Shown one piece after another: positions 1 to 6,156 of a stretch of DNA of 6,261 nt. Made by a program: the position numbers and the translations under genes. Under the pieces are notes generated by a model. That model was not told where the DNA came from. It was given only the letters and a program-made list of their open reading frames with translations, and searched no databases. This stretch comes from Alloprevotella tannerae (GTDB lineage Bacteria > Bacteroidota > Bacteroidia > Bacteroidales > Bacteroidaceae), in the NCBI GenBank assembly GCA_015259305.1, contig JABZGO010000107.1, positions 1 through 6,261 of the forward strand, written 5' to 3'. Position 1 is the first letter of the stretch. Each line of letters begins with the position of its first letter.

Positions 1-1074
1 GATGTTCATAGAGCAACCGGTAGGCATTGCCGGCGTTACGCCGATGATTTGTTTATTCGTGCGTGCAAGTTCGAGCAGCGTTTCTCCAAACACATCTTGA
101 AATTTCGGTGCTTGCTGTGCCGTGCCTTCGCCCAAGCGTCTGCCGCTTTCCGCGTCAAATTTGCCCGGTGCGTGCCAAATCGTCGGCGCCTGTTCCGCAG
201 GTTTGAGTCCTTTGCCCTTTATTGTGTGCAAGTGGAGCAGCTTTGGTCCTTTCATCTCCTTGATTTGGCGCAGCGTTTCGACCAGTTGGATGACGTTGTG
301 TCCGTCTGTCGGCCCGAAATAGCGGATATTCATCCCCTCAAAGATGTTTTGTTGATCCGTGACGAGCGCTTTTATGGCATTGTTGAATCGCAATACCTTC
401 TTCTTCTTCGTATCATCGAGCATCCCCCAGCGCATCAATCGACGCGAAAGGCGGAAGCGCAAATCATTATATGTGGCCGACGTGTGCAGACGTTGCAGAT
501 ATTGCTTCATACCGCCCACACTGCGGTCGATGCTCATATTATTATCGTTGAGGATGATCAGCAGATTATTCGGCGTGTCCGACGTGTTGTTAAGTCCCTC
601 AAAGGCCAGTCCGCCGCTCATCGCCCCATCGCCGATGATGGCTACGATATGGCGATCGTCCTCCCCCTTTTTTACTGCCGCGACGGCCATACCGAGTGCC
701 GCCGATATAGAATTGCTCGCATGGCCACAAGCAAAAGTATCGTAAGGGCTTTCTTCGGGCGAAGGAAAGGGGCGAATGCCGCCATACTTGCGGTTCGTAT
801 GAAAGGCTTCTCTACGGCCGGTGAGAATCTTATGTCCATAAGCCTGATGCCCCGTATCCCATACGATGCGATCAGACGGCGTAGCAAAGACGTAGTGTAG
901 AGCTACTGTCAATTCGACCGCACCCAGACTCGAAGCCAAATGGCCCGGATTGTGCGAGCATTCGTAAATGATATCCTCGCGTAGTTCTTCACAGAGTGCC
1001 GGCAAGTCTTCGAGCTTCAATTGTCTGAGATCGTCCGGCGTATTGATGTGAGATAAAATCTTAAATTCAGGCAT
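1..1074 (-). CDS. dxs: 1-deoxy-D-xylulose-5-phosphate synthase, N-terminal 358 residues (cut by window edge)
   Basis: Dxs condenses pyruvate and glyceraldehyde 3-phosphate to 1-deoxy-D-xylulose 5-phosphate, using thiamine diphosphate and Mg2+. This is the first step of the cytosolic MEP isoprenoid pathway and also feeds thiamine and pyridoxal synthesis. Reading the minus strand from the ATG at 1074 gives an open frame to base 1 with no stop. Visible motifs: [18 protein letters not shown] (residues 43-60, with the conserved His45), [17 protein letters not shown] (72-88, His76), [10 protein letters not shown] (116-125), the thiamine-diphosphate/Mg motif GDGAMSGG (148-155) followed by NDNNMSI (176-182), YFGPTDGHN (252-260), HTIKGKG (283-289) and TPAMPTGC (347-354). 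The family is about 620-640 residues long, so the rest of the protein, including the catalytic Glu of the IAE(G/Q)HA motif about a dozen residues further on, lies outside. The ATG is chosen because it gives the usual family N-terminus. AAGGA sits only 2 bases before it, so a normal Shine-Dalgarno site is not evident. It appears to be transcribed alone from its own promoter. Confidence 0.97.
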   Translation of the reverse strand, partial: MPEFKILSHINTPDDLRQLKLEDLPALCEELREDIIYECSHNPGHLASSLGAVELTVALHYVFATPSDRIVWDTGHQAYGHKILTGRREAFHTNRKYGGIRPFPSPEESPYDTFACGHASNSISAALGMAVAAVKKGEDDRHIVAIIGDGAMSGGLAFEGLNNTSDTPNNLLIILNDNNMSIDRSVGGMKQYLQRLHTSATYNDLRFRLSRRLMRWGMLDDTKKKKVLRFNNAIKALVTDQQNIFEGMNIRYFGPTDGHNVIQLVETLRQIKEMKGPKLLHLHTIKGKGLKPAEQAPTIWHAPGKFDAESGRRLGEGTAQQAPKFQDVFGETLLELARTNKQIIGVTPAMPTGCSMNI

Positions 1075-1115
1075 AGTCCTTGAGTAGAAGGGGCTTTCTT
1101 CCCGCTATTATCTTG

Positions 1116-1146
1116 CAAAGGTACATATATCGTTATGATAGCCAAA
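1116..1146 (-). promoter_or_regulatory. Bacteroidota-type promoter of dxs
   Basis: On the minus strand TTTG (1146-1143) is followed after exactly 19 bases by TACCTTTG (1123-1116), matching the Bacteroidota sigma-ABfr consensus of a -33 TTTG/TTG box and a -7 TAnnTTTG box. Transcription would start a few bases further on, giving a leader of roughly 35 bases before the dxs ATG at 1074. The match in both boxes and the spacing make this the best promoter in the window. It has not been tested. Confidence 0.75.
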
Positions 1147-1722
1147 GGAAAAACTTGCGAATTATCCTTATTTCGCGTAGCAACTGTCGACCAAGGAAAG
1201 GTTCTGTTTGCGTTCGTGTGGTTGCCGAGCGAGTAGACGCAAAGTTTCGCTCATAAGAATTGCACTATGCAGAGCGATGAAAACAAGTGGCCAATTGTAG
1301 TCCCATTTTTCTTTTCGCCTCGTGGGCTTGATTGTTGCGCCCCGTTTTGTCGCGCAAGAAAAGGTCCTATAATGCGATGAAACCGCCTGTTTTTTCGCTT
1401 TGCGGTGTTTGCCATTGTTGGTGCAGGGCGCTTTTTTGTTATGCAAAGGGTGGAAAAGTTTTGTCGCAGATTTGGATGGATGTAGTTGAAAAGTTTGTGC
1501 TTGGCATTTTTTATCGTGATGACAAAGGTTTGTTATCGTGATAAAAAGAGTTTCATCTCACGATAACAAAGGTTTGCGCTCGTGATGAAAAGCGGCTGCG
1601 GCGGGAACGCGCCGGTTTTTCTTCCTGTTTGAGCGTTTTGAAATCAGTGATTTTTACGATGAAATCGGCGTTTGTTGCGTTTTTACAGCGTGTTTTAGAG
1701 CGCGTCTCTGTTTGCGGCTGTT
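1147..1722. other. Non-coding stretch between dxs promoter and repeat element, no convincing gene
   Basis: No frame here gives a recognisable protein. Three short open frames exist (1168-1446 minus, 1332-1541 plus, 1553-1735 minus), but their translations are rich in Lys, Arg, Cys and Ser, lack domains, and have no upstream promoter or ribosome-binding signal. On the + strand the DNA is rich in runs of T and G (TTTTTT runs near 1391 and 1432), unlike the neighbouring genes. The only clear structure is the 44-bp-period repeat at about 1510-1591, listed separately. The block could be a decayed mobile element or a dispersed intergenic repeat; the sequence alone does not decide. Confidence 0.5.
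1510..1591. repeat. Two imperfect 44-bp-period direct repeats with a 10-bp hairpin
   Basis: ACAAAGGTTTG occurs at 1522 and again at 1566, exactly 44 bases apart, and both copies are followed by TCGTGAT and an A-rich tail ending in AAAAG. ATCGTGAT also occurs just before the first copy (1513-1520), and its reverse complement lies before the second. As a result GTTATCGTGA (1532-1541) and TCACGATAAC (1558-1567) form a perfect 10-bp stem with a 16-base loop. Function unknown; it could be a regulator binding site, an RNA hairpin or part of a dispersed repeat. Confidence 0.6.
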
Positions 1723-1834
1723 TTTGAAAGACCAACCCTAAGGGGTTGTCAATGTCGGGCGACGTTTGACAGGGTTAAAGCGCCTCGCGTTTTAACCCTG
1801 CCCTGCCAAAAGACTAACCCCGATGGGGTTATTT
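1723..1834 (+). repeat. Three-hairpin intergenic repeat element, copy 1
   Basis: Full copy of a roughly 110-bp element that also occurs at 5850-5958 and, inverted, at 6157-6260. In order: TTTGAAAGAC, hairpin H1 (CAACCC 1733-1738, loop TAAG, GGGTTG 1743-1748), a variable spacer, hairpin H2 (CAGGGTTAAA 1770-1779 with TTTAACCCTG 1791-1800), CCCTGCC, AAAAGAC, hairpin H3 (TAACCCC 1815-1821, loop GAT, GGGGTTA 1825-1831) and ATTT. The H1 and H3 modules are direct repeats of each other (AAAGACYAACCC...GGGGTT), so the ends are not inverted repeats as in a classical MITE. No protein is encoded. It lies between the end of the wzx operon and dxs. Confidence 0.85.
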
Positions 1835-1835
1835 T
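1807..1835. terminator. Terminator-like hairpin (H3 of element copy 1), possibly acting in both directions
   Basis: The 7-bp stem TAACCCC/GGGGTTA (1815-1831) is followed on the + strand by TTTT (1832-1835) and on the minus strand by GTCTTTT (1814-1808). Either strand would give a GC-containing hairpin with a short U-rich tail. It lies about 265 bases beyond the wzx stop and could end minus-strand transcripts from the polysaccharide operon before they reach dxs. The U-runs are short, so this is an inference only. Confidence 0.3.
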
Positions 1836-1884
1836 AGGCGGGAAGCGTTTGGAGATGGTCGTGTGTGGAAATAGGATTGAGTTT

Positions 1885-1909
1885 GATGGGGTTATTTGAG
1901 GCGCGAATG
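1885..1909 (+). repeat. Fragment of the repeat element (3' end of H3 plus flank)
   Basis: GATGGGGTTATTTGAGGCGCGAA here closely matches GATGGGGTTATTTTAGGCGGGAA at 1822-1844, the right arm of H3 of copy 1 plus its right flank. The left arm of the hairpin is missing. It looks like a local duplication or a truncated second copy about 63 bases downstream of the first. Confidence 0.5.
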
Positions 1910-2098
1910 AATGGAGAATGGGCTTCAGAAGATCAATGGATAATCTTCAATGGGCTTTTGTCGGTAACAAGTATCCAAGAATGGCGATGGAAGCATGAGG
2001 AGACGGGCTTCAGAAGATCAAATGGATAATCTTCAATGGACATTTGGAGGGGGCACGCATCGAAGAACGGCGATGAAATCGATGGAAAATGGGCTTTT
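1905..2098 (-). repeat. 85-bp tandem repeat directly after the wzx stop codon, about 2.2 units
   Basis: On the minus strand the units begin with AAGCCC at about 2096, 2010 and 1925 (period 86 then 85). The first two align along their whole length: AAGCCC, a pyrimidine-rich part, CATCGCC(A/G)TTCTT, then CCATTGAAGATTATCCATT and TGATCTTCTG. On the + strand the best-conserved part is GGGCTTCAGAAGATCA at 1920 and 2005. The third unit diverges after about 15-20 bases. Each unit contains GAAGAT/ATCTTC arms able to form a 6-bp hairpin with a 9-10 base loop, and CTTCAGAAG, a short palindrome. The repeat overlaps the wzx stop codon, so the array begins at the gene end. No poly-T tract follows, so it is not an ordinary terminator. 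Confidence 0.75.
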
Positions 2099-3536
2099 AT
2101 GCCTTGCGACGTTTGCGGAAATAGTCTAAAGCCTCTTCGAGCAGTTGCACGCGGAAGAGCTTGAGGATGCCGAAGTAGATGCCGCCCACTAAGATGATGC
2201 GCAAAGCGAGTAGTAAGTAGATGTTGGAAAGAAAAAACGTGAGTCCGTAGGCCATAAGAATAGCTGCGACTGACGCGCCGGCAAAGGGCAGAATGTCGGC
2301 TAAGGCCTGAAGGAATCGAAGATGAATGAGGCGCTTGGCAAAGCCTTGCCAAATGAGCAGACCAAAAATGTTGAGCAGCGCATAGGCCGCCACCATCGTC
2401 GTCACGCCAAAGGTATGCAGTCCCGTAATGAGCAATAGTTGGGCGAGAACCAGCGAGAGCGTCCCCCACATATAGAGATCCGAGCGTCCGCGCCCGATGC
2501 AAAGGTTTTGATAGATGGTATAAAAAGGCATAAATGCGCCACTTACGCAAAGCATTTGCAGGAGTGGTACGCTGTCGGCCCACTTCGCGGAGAGCGTAAC
2601 AAAAATAAATTCTTTGGCGACAAAGGATAGGCCGAACAAAGCCGGGAAACCCAGCATCGCCGTGAAGCGCATGAGTTTGCGAAATACGCGCAACTGGCGC
2701 TCTTCCTCGCCTTCGATGGCGGCTATTACGGGTTGGGCCACTTGCAAGACCATGTCGGAAATAAAACCATAGCCCATTGCGTCCCATTTATAGGCTTGCG
2801 AGAAATTGCCGACGGTGCGCGCCGGATAAAGTCGGCCGAGAATGACAGTGAGTACGTTGTTGCCCACGGTATTGATGATGGTCGTTGCCAAAATCTTGCT
2901 GCTAAAGCCAAACATTTTGCGAATCGGGCCAAAATCAATGCGGAATGATGGGCGCCAAGCCGAATAATAGAAGCGCCCGATGCTCACGAGCGTAATGTAA
3001 GTCAGACTCTGCCATGCCAAGGCCCAATAGCGCAGACCGCCCACCGCGGCCAAGATACCTACAAGTCCGCCGACGATCATCGCCACCAGCGTGATGAGCG
3101 CCTTTTCCTTGTTGAGCATATTGCGATTGAGGTAGGCGCTGTGCGAAAGTCCGAAACTTGAAATCACAAAACTCAGGAAGATGACGCGCGAAAGTGAGAC
3201 GAGGACGGGCTGATGGTAGAAGTCGGCAATCAGTGGCGCGCAGAAGAAGAGTAGGACGTAGATGGCCAGCGAGGAAAGCAGGTTGAACCAAAAGACGGCG
3301 TTGTAGTCGTTGTCCGTAATCCGCTTTAAGTTGACCAAAGCCGAGGCAAAGCCGCTGTCGCGCAGGTTGCCGGCAATGGCGATAAAGATCGTGAGCATCC
3401 CCACAATGCCATAGTCGGCCGGATCCAAGATCCGCGCCAGCACGAAGCCGATCAAGGCGTTGAGGATCTGCATACTGCCGCTGTTGAGTGCGCCCCAAAG
3501 CAAGCCGCCGGCCGTTTTCTCCTTCAGATTATCCAT
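2097..3536 (-). CDS. WzxC-like polysaccharide flippase (MOP superfamily, PST family), 479 aa
   Basis: Predicted multi-span inner-membrane flippase that moves lipid-linked glycan units across the cytoplasmic membrane. Seen: an N-terminus of the family form, KTAGGLLWGALNSG (7-20), followed by LARILDPADYGIVGM (33-47) and LRDSGFASALV (58-68), all resembling E. coli WzxC and TuaB-type transporters. About 12-14 hydrophobic segments are spread over the protein (for example near 24-36, 42-57, 82-105, 147-168, 295-312, 360-380 and 413-460), and it ends in the basic tail RKRRKA. Length is normal for the family (about 470-500). The ATG at 3536 overlaps the upstream stop as TAATG, and the purine-rich GAGGAAGAA just before it, inside the end of the SDR gene, can serve as ribosome-binding site, so translation is probably coupled. 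It is the last gene of the operon. Substrate is unknown; a surface glycan is the likely cargo from context. Not split or frameshifted. Confidence 0.92.
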   Translation of the reverse strand: MDNLKEKTAGGLLWGALNSGSMQILNALIGFVLARILDPADYGIVGMLTIFIAIAGNLRDSGFASALVNLKRITDNDYNAVFWFNLLSSLAIYVLLFFCAPLIADFYHQPVLVSLSRVIFLSFVISSFGLSHSAYLNRNMLNKEKALITLVAMIVGGLVGILAAVGGLRYWALAWQSLTYITLVSIGRFYYSAWRPSFRIDFGPIRKMFGFSSKILATTIINTVGNNVLTVILGRLYPARTVGNFSQAYKWDAMGYGFISDMVLQVAQPVIAAIEGEEERQLRVFRKLMRFTAMLGFPALFGLSFVAKEFIFVTLSAKWADSVPLLQMLCVSGAFMPFYTIYQNLCIGRGRSDLYMWGTLSLVLAQLLLITGLHTFGVTTMVAAYALLNIFGLLIWQGFAKRLIHLRFLQALADILPFAGASVAAILMAYGLTFFLSNIYLLLALRIILVGGIYFGILKLFRVQLLEEALDYFRKRRKA

Positions 3537-4576
3537 TATTCTTCCTCTTTCATGGCTTCTATGACGCGGCGAAACATCTCTTCGCGGCCTACACGCGGCT
3601 TCCAGCCGAGCGCAAGCAATTTCTCCGTAGACAGGCGTAAGCGCGTGGTGGGTGGATAGGGGGCATCGGGCTGCAACTGAATGCGTAGTCGTTGCGCGGG
3701 AGCGAAACTTTGCAGCACGCTTTCGCCTATTTCGCGGATCGAAGCATAGTTGTCGGCGTCGGCTACGTTGTAGGCTTCGCCGTCAGTGCCTTTGAAGAGT
3801 AAGGTGAGCAAGGCTTCGGCCGCGTCGGTCGTATATAAATAATTGTGGCGCGTTTCTCCGGTACTCAATAATGTGATGTCCTGCTTTTGAAGTGCGGCGC
3901 GGGCAAACATGGCAAAGACGCGCCCATCTTCGCGCCCTACGCCGGCACCGAAAGTTTGGGTGAGGCGGGCTATTTTTACGGGTGCGCCGTATTCGCTTGC
4001 GTAGGCTCGACAAAGACATTCGGCTGCGCGTTTGCCTAAACTGTAACTGCTGCGCGGGGCGAGGGGATCAATATAGCCTTGGTCGGCTTCGGTGATCGGC
4101 ACTTCGTCGTTGGTGATGCGCCCATAGACTTCGATGGACGACAGATAGACAACGCTCTTCGCTTCTGCTGTGCGCGCAAAATCGAGTACGGCACGTGTGC
4201 CGTTGAAAATGGCGTCTAAGGTTTCGACCGGTTGTGTTACGAAACTTTTTGAAGCCGTCGGGGCTGCTCCATGTATAATATAGTCGACGCTTCGTGCGGG
4301 ACAAGTCGCAGAAAGTTCGCTCAGCGTGCTTTGGAAAAGGAGTCCGCAGTCGGCAGGGAGGAGCCGGCTCGCTTTTTCCACGCTTCTTACGGGCAGCAAA
4401 AGGTGCAGACCGAGCGCGTGGGCTTGATTGAGTGCACACAAGCAGCGCACGAGCGTGGCGCCGATTAAGCCCGTTGCGCCCGTGATGAGTATCGTTTGCC
4501 CGCGGAGGGCTTCCGCGAAGCGGGTGTGCGCTACAAATTCATCGGCATCGCGCCGGAGCGTAGAAAACGTGGGCAT
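3536..4576 (-). CDS. NAD(P)-dependent epimerase/dehydratase, extended SDR family, 346 aa
   Basis: Cytosolic extended short-chain dehydrogenase that most probably modifies a nucleotide-activated sugar or related metabolite. Seen: a Rossmann nucleotide-binding motif TILITGATGLIG (28-39), IIHGAA (100-105), the active-site region YLSSIEVYG (144-152) with Ser146/Ser147, and the catalytic YxxxK as YSLGK (Tyr178, Lys182). The C-terminal part has the substrate-side motifs ETRHNYLYTTDAAEALL and EAYNVAD. The roughly 25 residues before the Rossmann fold, and the motifs TASKSFVTQPVETL (107-120) and IARLTQTFGAG, are as I remember from homologues that often sit next to IspD/TarI-type cytidylyltransferases in surface-polysaccharide clusters. 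That link is memory, not a search. It starts 5 bp after the cytidylyltransferase stop and overlaps wzx by one base. The exact substrate cannot be read from sequence; a role on a CDP-linked intermediate is inferred from the neighbour. No Shine-Dalgarno site is evident. Confidence 0.88.
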   Translation of the reverse strand: MPTFSTLRRDADEFVAHTRFAEALRGQTILITGATGLIGATLVRCLCALNQAHALGLHLLLPVRSVEKASRLLPADCGLLFQSTLSELSATCPARSVDYIIHGAAPTASKSFVTQPVETLDAIFNGTRAVLDFARTAEAKSVVYLSSIEVYGRITNDEVPITEADQGYIDPLAPRSSYSLGKRAAECLCRAYASEYGAPVKIARLTQTFGAGVGREDGRVFAMFARAALQKQDITLLSTGETRHNYLYTTDAAEALLTLLFKGTDGEAYNVADADNYASIREIGESVLQSFAPAQRLRIQLQPDAPYPPTTRLRLSTEKLLALGWKPRVGREEMFRRVIEAMKEEE

Positions 4577-4581
4577 ACGTG

Positions 4582-5319
4582 TCAGAAACCAAAGATTTGC
4601 TGATTCTCATGTACTTGCACCATCGCGCGAAACAGGAAGAAATCGGTCGGCGTTGTGATCTTGATGTTCTCCATCGGCCCCATTACCAAGCCCAACTTAT
4701 AACCGTAATGGCTCATCATAGAGCAACTGTCGATAAAGTCTTCGCGTCCTTCTTCACGAGCGCGGCGGTGGGCGGCGATAATGTCTTTGAGGTAAAAACT
4801 TTGCGGCGCGCGCGCTATTTTGGACTTGGCGCGGGTGGGAATTTCCAAGCTGCCGTCAGAATCTTGTACGACTAAGGTCTCCGTAGCCGGAATGCACGTG
4901 ATGCAACTTCCGGAGCGGCGAACTTCTTGTATGTTGTCTGTGATGGTTTCTTCGGTAATTAGCGGCCGCACGCCGTCGTGGATCAACACGATGGGCGGTT
5001 CTGCCGCCGCCGAATCTTGCTTGCGGGCGAAAAGTTCCGCTGCTTCGAGGCCGTTGTAGATAGATGCTTGCCCCGTATCCCCGCCTTCAACGATGCTGAC
5101 GACTTTGTTGATCTCAAACTTCTTGAGCATTTTCTTCAGAAAGGGGATCCACTCTTTCAAACAAGCCACAACGATGGCATCGATCTGCGGATGATTGTCA
5201 AACAATTCGAGCGTGTAGATGATGATAGGCTTGCCATTGAGTTCGAGAAACTGCTTCGGGCGCGACTTAGTATTCATCCTTACGCCCGCTCCTCCGGCAA
5301 AAATGACGGCAATGTTCAT
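4582..5319 (-). CDS. IspD/TarI-family CTP-dependent cytidylyltransferase, 245 aa, likely for a surface glycan
   Basis: Transfers CMP from CTP to a phosphorylated alcohol or sugar, releasing diphosphate. Seen: N-terminal nucleotide-binding loop IFAGGAGVRM (6-15, Arg14), RPKQFLELNGKPIIIYTLELF (20-40, Lys22), GGDTGQASIYNGL (79-91), HDGVRPLI (114-121, Asp115 and Arg118), APQSFYLKDI (171-180), DFIDSCS (194-200) and the C-terminal NIKITTPTDF (218-227, Lys220). Family residues for CTP binding are kept. Departures from classical MEP-pathway IspD are Gly83 where Arg is usual in GGxxRxxS, Ser203 where Glu is usual in DDxSxxE, and a longer C-terminus ending ENQQIFGF. Together with the SDR and flippase downstream, these suggest activation of a polyol or sugar phosphate (TarI acts on ribitol 5-phosphate) rather than methylerythritol phosphate. 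First gene of the operon; the start at 5319 gives the standard N-terminus and no ribosome-binding site is evident. The true substrate is unknown, and MEP IspD is the main alternative. Confidence 0.88.
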   Translation of the reverse strand: MNIAVIFAGGAGVRMNTKSRPKQFLELNGKPIIIYTLELFDNHPQIDAIVVACLKEWIPFLKKMLKKFEINKVVSIVEGGDTGQASIYNGLEAAELFARKQDSAAAEPPIVLIHDGVRPLITEETITDNIQEVRRSGSCITCIPATETLVVQDSDGSLEIPTRAKSKIARAPQSFYLKDIIAAHRRAREEGREDFIDSCSMMSHYGYKLGLVMGPMENIKITTPTDFFLFRAMVQVHENQQIFGF

Positions 5320-5342
5320 ACGTTCAAGATGTTATTTGCTTG

Positions 5343-5350
5343 CAAAGTTA
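5343..5350 (-). promoter_or_regulatory. Probable -7 box of the polysaccharide operon promoter
   Basis: TAACTTTG on the minus strand (5350-5343) matches the Bacteroidota -7 consensus TAnnTTTG and lies 23 bases before the ATG at 5319, giving a very short leader. No TTTG or TTG is found about 19 bases further upstream, so the -33 box is poor or absent. That may mean a weak or activator-dependent promoter. Confidence 0.5.
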
Positions 5351-5454
5351 GCAGATTTCCATCGAACACGGTCGCCGACAAGCAAAAGAAAGGCGCAGGG
5401 TGGGTGCTTTTCTGTGTAAGTTTATGTGTGTTTACTATAAGGACACTTTGCTAA

Positions 5455-5486
5455 AAGTTGCAGATGAGCATTGTTTTTTGCAACTT
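5455..5486. other. 8-bp inverted repeat with 16-base loop
   Basis: AAGTTGCA (5455-5462) and TGCAACTT (5479-5486) are perfect reverse complements around a loop that ends in a run of T. The hairpin lies about 105 bases upstream of the operon's -7 box. It could be a dyad binding site for a regulator or the end of an RNA from outside the window. No supporting gene is seen. Confidence 0.35.
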
Positions 5487-5733
5487 AATAATTGTTTATA
5501 AGGGGATTGAAAAAAGAATGGGCACGTCTATTATAGTAGCACAAATAGTGGGATTTTCGCATGTTATTGATGCACTTTGGGGAGGAAGTAACCGGAATGA
5601 ATAAAGCGTGCTTTGTGCGTGTCCGGAAAGGCTTTCGTAGTAGCTCATACTATATGCAACTAAATATTTTCTTTCCTCGATGTGCATAGTAAGATGGCAA
5701 TTGGTCAATCAGAAAATAGGCGACTACAAGTGT

Positions 5734-5762
5734 TTAGGCTTGGTCTTTCACTGGGTTAGTCT
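5734..5762 (-). repeat. Decayed fragment of the three-hairpin element
   Basis: TTAGGCTTGGTCTTTCA (5734-5750) matches the start module of the element read on the minus strand (TGAAAGACCAAGCCTAA). Three bases later GGGTTAGTCT (5753-5762) matches the reverse complement of the AGACTAACCC part of H3. The stem's other arm is degraded (CACTTG in place of GGCTTG) and H2 is absent. It is probably a deletion remnant of a fourth copy. Confidence 0.5.
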
Positions 5763-5849
5763 ACGATCCTCTCAAGTAAACTATAAGATTTCATTACGAG
5801 CGTTGAGACTTGACCCCTCACGTTTTCCACAGACGAAAAAATGGCCCGC

Positions 5850-5958
5850 TTTGAAAGACCAACCCTATGGGGTTGGCATTACCGCTACTTGCTGATGCAG
5901 GGTTGACGCGCCGCGTCAACCCTGCCCTACCAAAAGACTAACCCCGATGGGGTTATTT
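5850..5958 (+). repeat. Three-hairpin intergenic repeat element, copy 2
   Basis: Same order as copy 1: TTTGAAAGAC; H1 with CCAACCC (5859-5865), loop TATG, GGGTTGG (5870-5876); a spacer of about 21 bases; H2 with CAGGGTTGACGCG (5898-5910) and CGCGTCAACCCTG (5912-5924), a near-perfect dyad of 13-base arms around one base; CCCTACC; AAAAGAC; H3 with TAACCCC (5939-5945), loop GAT, GGGGTTA (5949-5955); ATTT. H3 and its lead-in are nearly identical to copy 1. The H2 arms differ in sequence from copy 1 but remain complementary. Confidence 0.85.
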
Positions 5959-6156
5959 GCGGATGACAATGCGCGAGAATTGGGTGATGGTAGGCAAAAT
6001 TTTCCGTTTTCTAGGTGCTGAACTATGCAAAACGGGTTATTTGTGGATGGAGCCGCGTGAGGAGTTAGGGATTTTAGACGATTATATCTCATCCTCATAC
6101 GTGCCATGTTCCAAATGTGCTAGCAAGCTAAACCAATAAAGCCCACCCCCTCAACA
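5959..6156. other. Spacer between inverted repeat copies 2 and 3
   Basis: About 200 bases bounded by element copies in opposite orientation. It contains a 16-base direct repeat, GGGTTATTTG(C/T)GGATG, at 5950-5965 (starting in copy 2) and 6034-6049, 84 bases apart. A plus-strand open frame of up to 60 codons ends at 6139 (TTG at 5957, ATG at 5963 or 5969) and contains CSKC near its end, but nothing supports expression. Confidence 0.4.

Larger units (their letters stand above)
5351..5849. other. Upstream intergenic region, no convincing gene
   Basis: About 500 bases with no recognisable coding sequence. Short open frames (5496-5708 minus; 5680-5895 plus) have no motif, promoter or ribosome-binding site, and the latter runs through repeat copy 2. 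The stretch holds a hairpin at 5455-5486 and a decayed piece of the repeat element at 5734-5762. The rest is AT-richer than the genes and shows nothing I can identify. Confidence 0.5.

Noticed and set aside
49..900. 283-codon open frame on the + strand
   Set aside because: It lies antisense to dxs, whose minus-strand reading matches the Dxs family throughout; its translation has no recognisable domain.
1168..1446. 92-codon minus-strand frame
   Set aside because: Basic, low-information translation with no domain, promoter or ribosome-binding site; a multi-copy intergenic repeat would explain any database matches as well as a gene would.
1332..1541. 69-codon + strand frame
   Set aside because: Runs into the T-rich repeat region, overlaps the 1168-1446 frame and has no coding signature.
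1553..1735. 60-codon minus-strand frame
   Set aside because: Starts inside repeat copy 1 and crosses the 44-bp repeat; its composition is not that of a typical protein.
1723..1834. Target-site duplication around element copy 1
   Set aside because: Flanking bases show no convincing matching direct repeat beyond short T-runs, so insertion by a classical DDE transposase cannot be claimed.
1933..2787. 284-codon minus-strand frame overlapping wzx
   Set aside because: It is an out-of-frame reading of the flippase gene that continues by chance into the 85-bp tandem repeat.
2935..3498. 187-codon minus-strand frame
   Set aside because: Out-of-frame shadow of the flippase; very rich in Arg, Gln and His.
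4978..5454. 158-codon + strand frame
   Set aside because: Antisense to the cytidylyltransferase and its promoter; no family resemblance.
5496..5895. Two short frames (5496-5708 minus, 5680-5895 plus)
   Set aside because: No motif or start signal; the second passes through repeat copy 2, so it is unlikely to be a conserved gene.
5957..6139. 60-codon + strand frame with a CSKC motif
   Set aside because: Starts at a TTG inside repeat copy 2 (or ATG at 5963), with no ribosome-binding site or promoter. Kept only as part of the spacer description.
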